From Kaistia defluvii (GTDB lineage: Bacteria > Pseudomonadota > Alphaproteobacteria > Rhizobiales > Kaistiaceae): a DNA stretch of 49,192 bases. Both the position numbers and the translations under genes were made by a program. The notes below the pieces were generated by a model that was not told where the DNA came from, searched no databases, and saw only the letters and a program-made list of their open reading frames with translations. Below, one piece after another: positions 34,989-44,582 of this stretch; within the stretch, counting starts at the first letter, position 1; each line of letters opens with the position of its first letter. Location: the NCBI RefSeq assembly GCF_026343955.1, contig NZ_JAPKNI010000013.1:1-49192 (forward strand). The letters are read 5' to 3'.

Positions 34989-35029
34989 TTAACGCCCCTT
35001 AACGATCCCTTGGTAACGCGTTGTTAACC
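34989..35029 (+). promoter_or_regulatory. TTAAC-rich element upstream of bcsN (CtrA-like)
   Basis: TTAAC occurs at 34989, 34999 and 35024. The pair GTAA (35013-35016), 7 bases, TTAACC (35024-35029) matches the CtrA box with one mismatch; the first pair has a 6-base instead of 7-base spacer. It lies about 200 bases before bcsN. Which factor binds, if any, is inferred. Confidence 0.4.
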
Positions 35030-35061
35030 ATGCTCGACCGAGGTTGAGCATGGAGGCCCAA

Positions 35062-35102
35062 GGCTGTTCGCAGTCGGGCTGATCGGCTGTCGCAGTCGGC
35101 TG
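35062..35102 (+). repeat. Near-exact tandem direct repeat in the bcsN upstream region
   Basis: GGCTGTTCGCAGTCGGGCTG (35062-35081) and GGCTGTCGCAGTCGGCTG (35085-35102) are identical apart from two single-base deletions, separated by ATC. It could be a tandem binding site or a structured leader of the operon. Confidence 0.55.
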
Positions 35103-35229
35103 GGTTCCGTTCAGGCCGGACATTGCAATTGCTGGCGCACAGGGGACGATCGATGCGGCGAATTCTGATCAACCGGGTCAACCAGCGGCGCTCCGCGGCG
35201 TCCGGGTTCGCTCGGGGATATGCCGCACC

Positions 35230-36120
35230 ATGACCCCGGCCGTCGCTCGCTCCCCCTTCCAGTGGATCGGCTGCGCCCTGGCGCTGGTGAGCCTCGCGGC
35301 TTGCGGCAGCCTTGGCGGCCGTCCCATCGAATCGGGCTCGATCGCCACCAGCGTGCCGATCGAGAAGGCCTATATCGACATGCCGCCCGGCGGCCCCGGC
35401 GTGGTTGGTGTGATCGAGCGCCGCTTCGCCAATTCGACCACCCAGGAAATCATCCTCTCCAACCGCTCGCACACGCCCGGCCAGAACATGGTGACGGCGA
35501 CGCTGTTCGGGCCGGTGAAGTCGGTCACGGGGCCGGAGAACGTCCAGGCCAATCCGGCCATCAGCCTCAGTGCGATCGGGGCCGAGATGCGCCAGGTGCT
35601 TCCCGGCGTGCCGATGCGCGTGTCGCCCTATTTCGCCCAGAGCCGCTACGGTTCCTTCGGCTATGCCATGGGCGGTTCGGCGCAGGGCGATACCTGCATC
35701 TACGCCTGGCAGCGCATCCGCACCCCCGACCTCGATTCGAACTTCACGATCGGGCAGGGCACGATCACGCTGCGCCTGCGCCTCTGCGAGCCGAACACCA
35801 CCGAGGCCAACCTCCTCGCCGTGATGACGGGCATGACGATCAGTTCCTACTTCATGGCCGCGAACTGGAATCCCTATGGCGGCGCGCCGCCGATCCCCGC
35901 CGATCTCGGCAAGCTCGGAACGACCGTGCTGCCGACCGCGCAGGTGACGCCGCAACTGGCGCCGCAGCCGGCTCCGGTGGCCGTACAGGCCGCCCCGGTC
36001 CGTCGCGTCGTGCGGAAGGCGCCTCCCGTCGAGGCTGCCCCCGTGGCGGCCGACGTGCCGGCGCCCGATACCGCCGGTCGATTCGAAGACTACGCCGCCG
36101 TCCCGCCCCCCCAACTCTGA
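35230..36120 (+). CDS. bcsN: Cellulose biosynthesis protein BcsN
   Basis: A 296-residue exported protein resembling BcsN, known from Agrobacterium-type cellulose operons. A lipoprotein-like signal (LALVSLAAC with Cys near residue 25) suggests outer-membrane anchoring. The central region (RRFANSTTQEIILSNRSHTP; GQNMVTATLFGP; two cysteines in GDTCIYAW and RLRLCEP) is followed by a Pro/Ala/Val-rich tail. Its biochemical role is not established. It is the first gene of the operon, 182 bases before bcsA. A GGGGATA element precedes the ATG. Confidence 0.85.
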   Translation: MTPAVARSPFQWIGCALALVSLAACGSLGGRPIESGSIATSVPIEKAYIDMPPGGPGVVGVIERRFANSTTQEIILSNRSHTPGQNMVTATLFGPVKSVTGPENVQANPAISLSAIGAEMRQVLPGVPMRVSPYFAQSRYGSFGYAMGGSAQGDTCIYAWQRIRTPDLDSNFTIGQGTITLRLRLCEPNTTEANLLAVMTGMTISSYFMAANWNPYGGAPPIPADLGKLGTTVLPTAQVTPQLAPQPAPVAVQAAPVRRVVRKAPPVEAAPVAADVPAPDTAGRFEDYAAVPPPQL

Positions 36121-36302
36121 GCGCATGACATGACGTGCCGCGCCAAGGCGCTTTTCGGTGACAGAGCAGGCCCCCGGGCCCGCGAGACGGCAAGGGCGGT
36201 CCGGTCGGCAACGGCAGGCCGCCTTTTGCAATCCCCGTCGCAGCCTATGCATCGGGTCGAGTTTTCCGGGTCCAGGCCCGAGCATGAAGCAAGGAACGCT
36301 TG

Positions 36303-38507
36303 ATGGGACGCATCGGCATCGCGCTGCTCTGGGCCGTCGCGGCGGTCGTGATGGCCTTCCTCATCACGCTTCCGATCAGCCTGCAGGCTCACCTGATCGC
36401 CGGCACCGCGGTGCTGGGCGCCATGGTCGTGCTGAAGACTTTCACCAGCGGCGGCGTCTGGCGCCAGATCGCGCTCGCGCTCGGCACCTCGATCGTGCTC
36501 CGCTACGCCTATTGGCGCACGACCAGCACGCTGCCGCCGATCAACGAGCTCCAGAACTTCATCCCCGGCTTCCTGGTCTACATCTGTGAAATGTACAGCA
36601 TTTTCATGCTGTTCCTGAGCTTGTTCGTCGTGATGCTTCCGCATCCGTCGCGCAACCTGAAGATCTCGTCCTCGGACCCGGATCTGCCGACGGTCGACGT
36701 GTTCGTACCGACCTATAACGAGGAGCCCGAGCTGCTGGCGACGACGCTCGCCGCCGCCAAGGCGATGGACTATCCGGCCGACAAGCTCACGGTCTGGCTG
36801 CTCGATGATGGCGGCACGGTGCAGAAGCGCAACGCCGAGAACATGCAGGCGGCCCAGGAGGCCGAGGAGCGCTACATCACGCTGCAGAAGCTGGCCGAGG
36901 ACATGGGCTGCCGCTACCTGACGCGCGAGCGCAACGTCCACGCCAAGGCCGGCAACATGAACAACGGCCTGCAGGTCGCCACCGGCGAGCTCGTCGTGGT
37001 GTTCGACGCCGACCATGCGCCGGCGCGCGACTTCCTGCTCTATACGGTCGGCTATTTCAAGGAAGACCCCAAGCTCTTCCTCGTCCAGTCGCCGCACTTC
37101 TTCCTCAACCCCGATCCGGTCGAGCGCAATCTGCGCACCTTCGAGACGATGCCTTCCGAGAACGAGATGTTCTACGGCATCATCCAGCGCGGCCTCGACA
37201 AGTGGGACGCCTCTTTCTTCTGCGGTTCGGCCGCTGTGCTGCGCCGCGCGGCGCTTGACCAGACCGGCGGCTTTTCCGGCGTCTCGATCACCGAGGACGC
37301 CGAGACGGCCCTGGAGCTGCATGCGAGCGGCTGGCACAGCGTCTATGTCGACCGGCCGCTGATCGCCGGCCTGCAGCCCGCGACCTTCGCTTCCTTCATC
37401 GGCCAGCGCAGCCGCTGGGGGCAGGGCATGTACCAGATCCTGAGGTTCCGCTTCCCGCCCGGCAAGCGCGGCCTCTCGATCCCGCAGCGCCTCTGCTACA
37501 TGTCCAGCACGCTGTTCTGGTTCTTCCCGATCACGCGCTGGATCTTCCTGCTCGCGCCGCTCTGCTACCTGTTCTTCAATCTTGAGATCTTCACGGCCTC
37601 GGCCGGCGAGTTCGTCGCCTACAGCGCGACTTACATGATCGTGAACCTGATGATGCAGAACTACCTCTATGGCCGCTTCCGCTGGCCATGGATCTCGGAA
37701 CTGTACGAGTATGTGCAGTCCGTCTATCTGCTGCCGGCGCTGGTCTCGGTCATCCTCAATCCCAGCAAGCCGACCTTCAAGGTGACTTCGAAGAGCGAGT
37801 CGCTCGAGACCGCCCGCGTCTCGGAATTGTCGCGCCCGTTCTTCATCATCTTCGCCGTGCTGGTGGTCGCCGTGTTCATGACGGCCTGGCGCGTCATCAA
37901 CGAGCCCTGGAAGGCCGACGTCGCCCTGGTGGTGGGCGGCTGGAACCTGCTCAACCTGGTCATCGCCGGCTGCGCGCTCGGCGTGGTTTCGGAGCGCCGG
38001 GAAAACCGGGGCAGCCGCCGCGTCGACGTGAAGCGCCGTTGCGAGATCCTCGTCGGCGACAAGGTGTTTCCGGCGACCATCGAGGATGCCTCGGTCGGCG
38101 GCGCGCGGATCAACATGGGCAATGTGAAGGTGCCGGAGATCAGCCGCGACCTCAATTGCGACGTCCGCTTCAAGACCAACGTCCCGATCGCGACGGAAGC
38201 GATGCCGATCAGCGTGCGCAGCATGACCCGGACGCCGGATGGCGTGATGCTCGGCGTGCGCTATGAGCCGACCATCGCCGACCACTACAGGCTGATCTCC
38301 GACCTGGTGTTCGCGAGTTCGGATCTCTGGACCAAATTCCAGTGGTCGCGCCGCACCAATATCGGAATCCTGCGCGGCACCGTCTGGTTCCTCAGCCTGT
38401 CGATCTACCAGACAGGGCGCGGGCTCGCCTATTTCATGAAGTCTTTCCGCCGTCCGACGCCGGAGAAGGCCGCTATCGTCGCGACCGCTGGAAAGCCGAA
38501 CCCATGA
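36303..38507 (+). CDS. bcsA: Cellulose synthase catalytic subunit (UDP-forming)
   Basis: A 734-residue inner-membrane glycosyltransferase that polymerises glucose from UDP-glucose. N-terminal helices lead into the GT2 domain with LLDDGG (about 166-171), DAD at 235-237, TED ending at Asp332 and QRSRW at 368-372. Further membrane helices follow, then a C-terminal PilZ domain with RxxxR (565-569) and DASVGG (595-600), so activation by c-di-GMP is expected. All catalytic and c-di-GMP residues are intact. The ATG at 36303 is chosen; a TTG immediately before is in frame. Its stop overlaps the bcsB start. Confidence 0.98.
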   Translation: MGRIGIALLWAVAAVVMAFLITLPISLQAHLIAGTAVLGAMVVLKTFTSGGVWRQIALALGTSIVLRYAYWRTTSTLPPINELQNFIPGFLVYICEMYSIFMLFLSLFVVMLPHPSRNLKISSSDPDLPTVDVFVPTYNEEPELLATTLAAAKAMDYPADKLTVWLLDDGGTVQKRNAENMQAAQEAEERYITLQKLAEDMGCRYLTRERNVHAKAGNMNNGLQVATGELVVVFDADHAPARDFLLYTVGYFKEDPKLFLVQSPHFFLNPDPVERNLRTFETMPSENEMFYGIIQRGLDKWDASFFCGSAAVLRRAALDQTGGFSGVSITEDAETALELHASGWHSVYVDRPLIAGLQPATFASFIGQRSRWGQGMYQILRFRFPPGKRGLSIPQRLCYMSSTLFWFFPITRWIFLLAPLCYLFFNLEIFTASAGEFVAYSATYMIVNLMMQNYLYGRFRWPWISELYEYVQSVYLLPALVSVILNPSKPTFKVTSKSESLETARVSELSRPFFIIFAVLVVAVFMTAWRVINEPWKADVALVVGGWNLLNLVIAGCALGVVSERRENRGSRRVDVKRRCEILVGDKVFPATIEDASVGGARINMGNVKVPEISRDLNCDVRFKTNVPIATEAMPISVRSMTRTPDGVMLGVRYEPTIADHYRLISDLVFASSDLWTKFQWSRRTNIGILRGTVWFLSLSIYQTGRGLAYFMKSFRRPTPEKAAIVATAGKPNP

Positions 38508-41218
38508 AAGCGCTGATCCGCACCGGCCTCGCCGTTTCCCTGCTCGGCACGGGCGCGCTCTGGGCCATCGCGCAGAGCCCGGCGCCCTTCGACATGTCCG
38601 GAGAGCGGGCCGCGGATCCGGCGCCGGCAGCGATCGCGCCGACTCCGGCCCCCAGCAACCGGCCCGTGGCGCCCTTTCAGTTTGAATCTGCGCCACCCGC
38701 GCCCGCTCCAGTCGCCGTGCCGGCACGACCGCCGGCAGCGGCGCCGGTCCAGGCGCCGATCGCCGATCCCGTGCAGCCGCCCGTGGCGGCCCAGCCTGTG
38801 GCCCCAGCTCCCGCACCTGCAGCGATGCGGCAGATTCCGCTCGCCCCCGCCGCCGAGCCCCAGCCGGTCGAGCCTATCGTCACGGTGCCGCCGGCGCCGT
38901 CGCCCGTCGCCTCGCCGGCAACGGCCCCCGAGTCGATCGCCGCGCCGCAGACCGAGCCGGCTCTGCCAGCCAATCTCGACCGGCGCTATATCGTGCCGTT
39001 CTCGACAATGCGGCTCGAAGGCGAGATGGACCAGCGTGCCTGGGCCATCTATCTGACGGCGGACCAGGCAAGCCAGGCCGCACGCCTCGACGTCTCGTTC
39101 AAGAGCGCCATCGTGGTGATGCCGGAGGCTTCGCGCCTGCGTGTCTCGATCAATAACGAGCCGGTGCTGGAAACGGCGCTGTCGTCCTCGGAATCGTTCC
39201 GCGACGCGATCGCCATGGTGCCGCCCGGCCTGCTGCAGGCGGGCGCCAACACGATCCGCTTCCAGGTCGCGCAGCGGCATAGGACGGATTGCAGCGTTCC
39301 CTCGACCTACGAGCTTTGGACCGAGATCGACCCCGCGGCCACATCGCTCACTTTTGCACGTGGCGACGCGCCGCGCAGCCTGCGCAGCATGGACGATCTG
39401 CCCACGGTCGGCTTCAACGGCAAGGGCGTGACCTCGATCCACGTTATCGCCCCGGCCAGCAACCAGGTGGCGATCGCCCCGCCTCTGCTGAAGCTGGTTC
39501 AGGCCATCATCCTGGCCGGCAACTACCCGAACCCGGTGGTCACGGTGTCGGACAGCGTCACGGCGCCGGATGGCGACGGATCCCTCACCGTCGTGCTCGG
39601 CGTCGCCAGCGAGATCAATACGATCCTGGCCAACGCCCCCGCCGATGCCGGCACGCGGCCGATCGTCGGCTTCGTCGACGACGAAAAGCTCGGGTCGTCC
39701 GTTCTTGTCGTTTCCGGCGCGAACTGGAGCCAGATCGGCACGGCCATCGATTCGATGGCCTCGGGCGTCGATCGTCCGACCAACGTTTCCCGCGCGACGT
39801 TGAATACCGCGCCCTGGCTCTCGCCGGATGTCCGCTTCGTCACGGGCCGGGACAGCTTCCGCATTGCGGATGCGGGCGCTGCGACGCAGGAATTCTCCGG
39901 TCGCCGCTTCCGGGCCGAATTCGCGGTCGGCGTTCCCTCCGACTTCTACGCCCAGGCTTACGGCGAGGCGACGCTGCTGCTCGATGCCGCCTACACTTCC
40001 GCGGTGCGGCCAGCCAGCCATATCGACATCTATGTGAACGACCAGATCGCGGCGACGACCCGCATCACCCGACAGCAGGGTGGCATCTACCGCGAATTCC
40101 CCATCCAGGTGCCGCTCCGCCACTTCAAGCCGGGCGTCAACCGGATCTCGATCAATGCGATGCTCGATACCGCCGAGGACGCGGCTTGCGCGCCGGGCGG
40201 CTCGACGGCCGGCGGCCAGCGTTTCGTGCTGTTCGACACCACCACGTTCGCGATGCCCGCCTTCGCCCGGATCGGCCGTCGCCCCAACCTGGCGGCATTT
40301 GCCGGCACGGGTTTTCCCTACAACCGCCCGGTGGAGCCGAGCGCCCTGGTGATGGGCCGCGCCGATCCGCAGATCTATTCCGCCGCTGCCAGCCTGCTGG
40401 CGCGCATGGCGCAGCAGGCTGGCCGTATCATCCCCCTGGTGCCGACGCCCGCAACCGGGGTTGGCGACCGCTCCGCCATTTTCGTGGGAACGGCGGCGCA
40501 GATTCCGGCGAATGTTCTCAGCCAGGTACGCGTGGCCGAGGGTATTCGCACCAGCTGGCGTGACGAGACGGGAGCCGGCAATCGCGTGCTTCCGGCGGCG
40601 ACGGCGGCCGGTTTCGAGGCGCTGGACGGCGCGCTGCGTCGACCGGGCGCCGAGGTCAGCCAGGCGCCCCTGGCGACGGCAGAAACGGAGAACACCGACG
40701 CGACCTTCAATCGCTGGCGCAACGAGATCGGCGGTGGTGGATTGCAGGGGCAGATGGCCGGTCTGGAAGGCTGGCTGCAGCGCAATTTCGACATCTCGTT
40801 CTCGACCTTCCGCCTGCGCAACACCGAAATGTCCGCCTATGAGCCGCATCCGAAGACCACGCTGATTGTCGCCCAGCAGGCCAGCCCCAATGGCGGCGGC
40901 ACCTGGACCGTTGTGACGGCGCCTTCGGAGGATCGGCTGATCTCGGGTATTCACACGATCACCGGTATCCAGCGCTGGCCGGAACTGAGCGGTCCGCTCA
41001 CCACGTATTCGGCGACGACCGACACGATCGAGAGCCGTCCCCTCTCCAGTTTCGAGTTTGTCTGGACCCAGCCGTTCTCGCTGGTCAACCTGCGCCTGAT
41101 CGCCGCCAACTGGCTGTCCAGCAATATCGTGTTCTATGCGCTTGCCCTGGTGGGGCTGTGCGTCCTGCTGGGCATCGTCACGACAGCGCTGCTGCGTCGC
41201 TTCGGGAGGCGCTCTTGA
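38504..41218 (+). CDS. bcsB: Cellulose synthase regulatory subunit BcsB
   Basis: A 904-residue periplasmic subunit that guides the glucan from BcsA. A signal segment (residues 1-23) is followed by an unusually long Pro/Ala/Val linker (about 30-155). Then come the beta-rich carbohydrate-binding and flavodoxin-like domains, ending in one membrane helix (FYALALVGLCVLLGIV) that packs on BcsA. The start codon overlaps the bcsA stop (ATGA). The conserved RTDCSVPSTYELWTEID and SPDVRFVTGRDSFRI segments support the call. Confidence 0.96.
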   Translation: MKALIRTGLAVSLLGTGALWAIAQSPAPFDMSGERAADPAPAAIAPTPAPSNRPVAPFQFESAPPAPAPVAVPARPPAAAPVQAPIADPVQPPVAAQPVAPAPAPAAMRQIPLAPAAEPQPVEPIVTVPPAPSPVASPATAPESIAAPQTEPALPANLDRRYIVPFSTMRLEGEMDQRAWAIYLTADQASQAARLDVSFKSAIVVMPEASRLRVSINNEPVLETALSSSESFRDAIAMVPPGLLQAGANTIRFQVAQRHRTDCSVPSTYELWTEIDPAATSLTFARGDAPRSLRSMDDLPTVGFNGKGVTSIHVIAPASNQVAIAPPLLKLVQAIILAGNYPNPVVTVSDSVTAPDGDGSLTVVLGVASEINTILANAPADAGTRPIVGFVDDEKLGSSVLVVSGANWSQIGTAIDSMASGVDRPTNVSRATLNTAPWLSPDVRFVTGRDSFRIADAGAATQEFSGRRFRAEFAVGVPSDFYAQAYGEATLLLDAAYTSAVRPASHIDIYVNDQIAATTRITRQQGGIYREFPIQVPLRHFKPGVNRISINAMLDTAEDAACAPGGSTAGGQRFVLFDTTTFAMPAFARIGRRPNLAAFAGTGFPYNRPVEPSALVMGRADPQIYSAAASLLARMAQQAGRIIPLVPTPATGVGDRSAIFVGTAAQIPANVLSQVRVAEGIRTSWRDETGAGNRVLPAATAAGFEALDGALRRPGAEVSQAPLATAETENTDATFNRWRNEIGGGGLQGQMAGLEGWLQRNFDISFSTFRLRNTEMSAYEPHPKTTLIVAQQASPNGGGTWTVVTAPSEDRLISGIHTITGIQRWPELSGPLTTYSATTDTIESRPLSSFEFVWTQPFSLVNLRLIAANWLSSNIVFYALALVGLCVLLGIVTTALLRRFGRRS

Positions 41219-42291
41219 TCGTCTCCTTTCTCCGGTCCGCAGGATTCGCCATCCTGGTTGCCGGTGGCCTGGCATCGACGACAGCTTTGGCCGATGCGGA
41301 GCTGCTGACCATGCGTGGAACCGTCTCCGCAGCTGACTGGCGTGCCTATAGCGACCGCTTCGTCGCCCCCACGGGCCGGGTCATCGACGATGGCAATGGC
41401 GGCATCAGCCATAGCGAAGGGCAGGGCTACGGTCTGCTTCTGGCGTTCGCGGCGGACGACCGGGCTGCCTTCGAGCGGATCTGGAGCTTCACCCGCACCG
41501 AACTGATGCTGCGCGACGACGGCCTGGCCGTCTGGAGCTGGCAGCCGACCGCGCCGCATGTGCGCGACATCAACAATGCCAGCGATGGCGACCTGCTGAT
41601 CGCCTATGCGCTTGCCGAGGCCGGCTGGGCCTGGAACGTGCCGGCCTATGTCGAGGCGGCGACGGCGATCGCCACGGTGCTGGGCAAGAAGACGGTGGTC
41701 GACGATCTCGGCCGCGTGCTGATCCTGCCGGGCGTCGATGGCTTCGGCCGCACGGCGCGGCCCGACGGGCCGGTGATCAATCTTTCCTACTGGATCTTCG
41801 AGGCGCTTCCCGCGATGGCGCAGCTGGCGCCGGCAACCGATTGGCAGGGCTTGGCGAAATCCGGCATGACGCTGGCGCAGCAGGCGCAGTTCGGCGTCGA
41901 GAAGCTGCCGACCGACTGGATCTCGGTCAAGGGCGCGCAGGTCGAGCCGGCCGCCGGCTTCGACCCGGTATTCGGCTATAATGCGATCCGCATTCCGCTC
42001 TATCTGATGCGCGCTGGCATCACCAATCCGGCGCTGCTCGATCCCTACGCGAAGGCCTGGCTCGGGACCGGCAAGCTCGGCCCCGCCATCATCAATGTGA
42101 AAACTAATGCGATCGAGAACCCGCTGAACGAGCCCGGCTATCGCATCCTCGGCGCGGCGCTGGCCTGCGTGCGCGACGGGACGCCGGTACCGGCCGACCT
42201 CAAGAGCTTCGCGCCGACGCTCTACTTCCCGTCGACGCTCCATCTTCTCTCTCTGTCCTTTCTGACGGAAAGGCACGCGGAATGCCTGTGA
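41215..42291 (+). CDS. bcsZ: Endo-1,4-beta-glucanase BcsZ (GH8)
   Basis: A 358-residue exported glycoside hydrolase family 8 enzyme that trims cellulose during synthesis. A signal peptide (cleavage near ALA-D) is followed by the GH8 landmarks: HSEGQGYGLLLAFAADD with the acid Glu, NNASDGDLLIAYALAEAGW with the Asp region, and the C-terminal GYNAIRIPLYLMRAG. It starts with TTG at 41215 in a TTGA overlap with the bcsB stop, preceded by GGGAGG. It overlaps the next gene by 10 bases. Confidence 0.95.
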   Translation: MIVSFLRSAGFAILVAGGLASTTALADAELLTMRGTVSAADWRAYSDRFVAPTGRVIDDGNGGISHSEGQGYGLLLAFAADDRAAFERIWSFTRTELMLRDDGLAVWSWQPTAPHVRDINNASDGDLLIAYALAEAGWAWNVPAYVEAATAIATVLGKKTVVDDLGRVLILPGVDGFGRTARPDGPVINLSYWIFEALPAMAQLAPATDWQGLAKSGMTLAQQAQFGVEKLPTDWISVKGAQVEPAAGFDPVFGYNAIRIPLYLMRAGITNPALLDPYAKAWLGTGKLGPAIINVKTNAIENPLNEPGYRILGAALACVRDGTPVPADLKSFAPTLYFPSTLHLLSLSFLTERHAECL

Positions 42292-44543
42292 AGCAGCAGC
42301 TCCTCATCCTCGGTACGCTCGCCGTCATCGGACTCGAGGGTGCGTATATCCTCGATCAGGCGCTTTCGCCGGCGGAAGCCGGAGTCGAGGTCCGGCAGGC
42401 TCCAGCCCAGCGTCCGGCCGTCTTCGGCAATTTTCTGAACTCGGACAGCGCGAGCCGGCCCGTTTCGGAACGCCGCTTCGCCCAGGGCGAGGCTGCTCCC
42501 GCCGCTCCGGCGCCTGCGCCCGCAGCGACACCGGCGCCCGCGGCCGCCGCCCCAGCGCCGCCAGTCGGACCCGTCGTCGACGAGACCGCGCTCCGCTATT
42601 TCGCCCGCCAGGGCGACGACCGCCGGCTGCAGGCGGAAATCGCCCGGTTGCGCGCGCTCTATCCCGACTGGAACCCGCCGGATGACTTCTCCGCGCCGGC
42701 GCCGATCGCCGATGCGGCGCTCGACCAGATGTGGAAGCTCTATGGCGACGGGCAGTATGCCGCCGTGCGCGCGGCCATCGCCGCCCGGCTGGCGCGCGAG
42801 CCGCAGTGGCAGGCACCGCCCGATCTGCTGGCGCGGCTCGAGATCGGCGAACAGCGCGAAAGGCTGGTCAACGCCTCGAACGCGCAGCAGTGGAACACGG
42901 TCGTCTCGATCGCCGCGGCGACGCCGACGCTGCTGACCTGCGCCGATGTCGACGTGCTCTGGCGCGTTGCCGAGGCGTTCGGCAAATCGTCCCGCACGGG
43001 CCGCGCCCGCGATGTCGGCACCTATATCCTGACCAACTGCCAGGATCCGAAGGAACGGCTCGCCACCATCCAGAAGGCCATGGGCTATCTGGACGATTCG
43101 GAACTGGCCGATCTGCTGAAGCTGGAGCGCATCGGCGCGGACGGGCAGGGCGAGTTCGCGCCGGTCAAGAACGATCTGGCCCGCCGCCGCGTCGCTGCCG
43201 GCGCCAAGGATCCGAGCCTCGCGGTCGCGCCGGAGGATATCGCGCTCGTCGAGCGGCTGGTGCGCGAAGGCACGGGCCCGGATGACGCCGTGCTGCTCGG
43301 CTCGTACTGGTTCCAGCACAACGACCCGACCCGCGCCGCCCAATGGTTCGAGCTCGCCAAGGGGCGCGCCGACAATGCCGAGATCGCGCGTGGCTATGCC
43401 TATGTGCTGAACGCGCTGAAGCGTCCGGCCGAGGCCGAAGAGGCCGCCTACAAGTGGCGTGATGCCAGCAAGGAGAACACCGACGCCTATCTCGTCGTCG
43501 CCACCGCCATGCTGGCGGTCGATCCGCCGGTGAAGATGGATCGCGAGGTCCTCACCCGCACCGCCAAGGCGATCAGCGACGCGAAATATGCGCCCGGCGC
43601 GCAGGAATTCGGATGGTACGCCTACAAGATCGGCCAGACGGCGATCGCGGCCCGCTGGTTCGAGACGGCGCTGTCGCTGATGCCGGAGGACGAGCCGTCC
43701 GCCTATGGCCTGGCGCTCTCAAACCAGAAGCTCAAGGACAAGGCCGGGTTCGACAAGGTCGTTCGGGAGTGGAGCGCGCGTTCGCCGCGCATTGCCGCGC
43801 TCGCCGATCCCAAGGCCCGGCGCAACCTCGTGCCGGCCGCCGAATCGCTTCCAGGACCTGATGGCGAAACCGTGGCCCCGGCACCCCGCGCCGCCCGCGT
43901 CGAGGCGGCGGATGACGAAGAACTGGAGCCCGAGCCCGTGGCTCGACCGGTCCGCCGCCAGGCGGCGCCCCGCGCCGCCGAGCCTTCCGTTGCCCGCGCG
44001 CCGCAGCGCAGCGCCGCCAGGGGTGGGGGGCGCTCGTGCACCGGCGCGGCGCGACCGGCTCTGCTGTCGGCGATGAGCGCGCTCACACGGGGCTGGTGCC
44101 TGATGGAGCTGAACCGTCCGATCGAGGCGGCGGACGCCTTCGACGTGGCCCTTCGCACCAGCTATGGCCAGGTCGCGCAGGACGCCGCCTATGGCAAGAC
44201 GCTCGCCTATCTGCGGGCCGGCCTGACCGACCAGGCGGCCGCTTCGGCCGCCCAGACTTCCCAGGCCGTGCCCCGCGCGATCGAGCTGAAGACGGAGATC
44301 CTGACGCAGCGCGCCATCGGTTCCTACAATGACGGCCGCTATGTCGAGACCCTGCTGATGCTCGACGAACGGTCGCGGATCGCGCCGGAACAGAACGACC
44401 TGATGATGATGCGCGGCTGGTCCTATTTCCACCTGCGCCGCTGGAACGACGCCAAGACGATCTTTGTCGCCGTCGCCGGCACGGGTTCGCGCGAGGCGCA
44501 GCGCGCGCTGGCCACGCTGGCCCAGGAAATGAAGCCGAAATGA
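42282..44543 (+). CDS. bcsK: Cellulose operon TPR protein (BcsK-like)
   Basis: A 753-residue protein with an N-terminal membrane anchor (LLILGTLAVIGLEGAYIL), an Ala/Pro-rich linker (about 65-95) and many TPR-like helical pairs (about 100-510 and 600-750). A Pro/Arg-rich hinge at 530-595 interrupts them. It takes the place of BcsC but lacks the C-terminal outer-membrane beta-barrel, as in the Agrobacterium-type (type III) cellulose operons where this TPR protein is called BcsK. It probably scaffolds the periplasmic complex; export through the outer membrane needs another protein. Last gene of the operon. Confidence 0.82.
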   Translation: MPVKQQLLILGTLAVIGLEGAYILDQALSPAEAGVEVRQAPAQRPAVFGNFLNSDSASRPVSERRFAQGEAAPAAPAPAPAATPAPAAAAPAPPVGPVVDETALRYFARQGDDRRLQAEIARLRALYPDWNPPDDFSAPAPIADAALDQMWKLYGDGQYAAVRAAIAARLAREPQWQAPPDLLARLEIGEQRERLVNASNAQQWNTVVSIAAATPTLLTCADVDVLWRVAEAFGKSSRTGRARDVGTYILTNCQDPKERLATIQKAMGYLDDSELADLLKLERIGADGQGEFAPVKNDLARRRVAAGAKDPSLAVAPEDIALVERLVREGTGPDDAVLLGSYWFQHNDPTRAAQWFELAKGRADNAEIARGYAYVLNALKRPAEAEEAAYKWRDASKENTDAYLVVATAMLAVDPPVKMDREVLTRTAKAISDAKYAPGAQEFGWYAYKIGQTAIAARWFETALSLMPEDEPSAYGLALSNQKLKDKAGFDKVVREWSARSPRIAALADPKARRNLVPAAESLPGPDGETVAPAPRAARVEAADDEELEPEPVARPVRRQAAPRAAEPSVARAPQRSAARGGGRSCTGAARPALLSAMSALTRGWCLMELNRPIEAADAFDVALRTSYGQVAQDAAYGKTLAYLRAGLTDQAAASAAQTSQAVPRAIELKTEILTQRAIGSYNDGRYVETLLMLDERSRIAPEQNDLMMMRGWSYFHLRRWNDAKTIFVAVAGTGSREAQRALATLAQEMKPK

Positions 44544-44582
44544 GTTTCGCGCGTCGCCCAGGCGTCGCGTGAATCACGGCGC

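Larger units (their letters stand above)
34895..35229. other. Intergenic region upstream of the cellulose operon
   Basis: The 335 bases contain TTAA-rich elements (34989-35029) and a near-exact direct repeat (35062-35102), each annotated separately. No gene is seen. The promoter of bcsN must lie here. Confidence 0.5.

Noticed and set aside
36090-38816. A 908-codon open frame on the minus strand across bcsA
   Set aside because: It is fully antisense to the well-supported bcsA, its product is Arg/Asp/His-rich with no domain, and high GC alone creates such frames.
38429-41275. A 948-codon open frame on the minus strand across bcsB
   Set aside because: It is a mirror frame of bcsB; composition is non-protein-like and no motif is visible.
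44544-44582. A terminator after the cellulose operon
   Set aside because: The GC-rich bases after the stop pair only imperfectly and have no T-tract.
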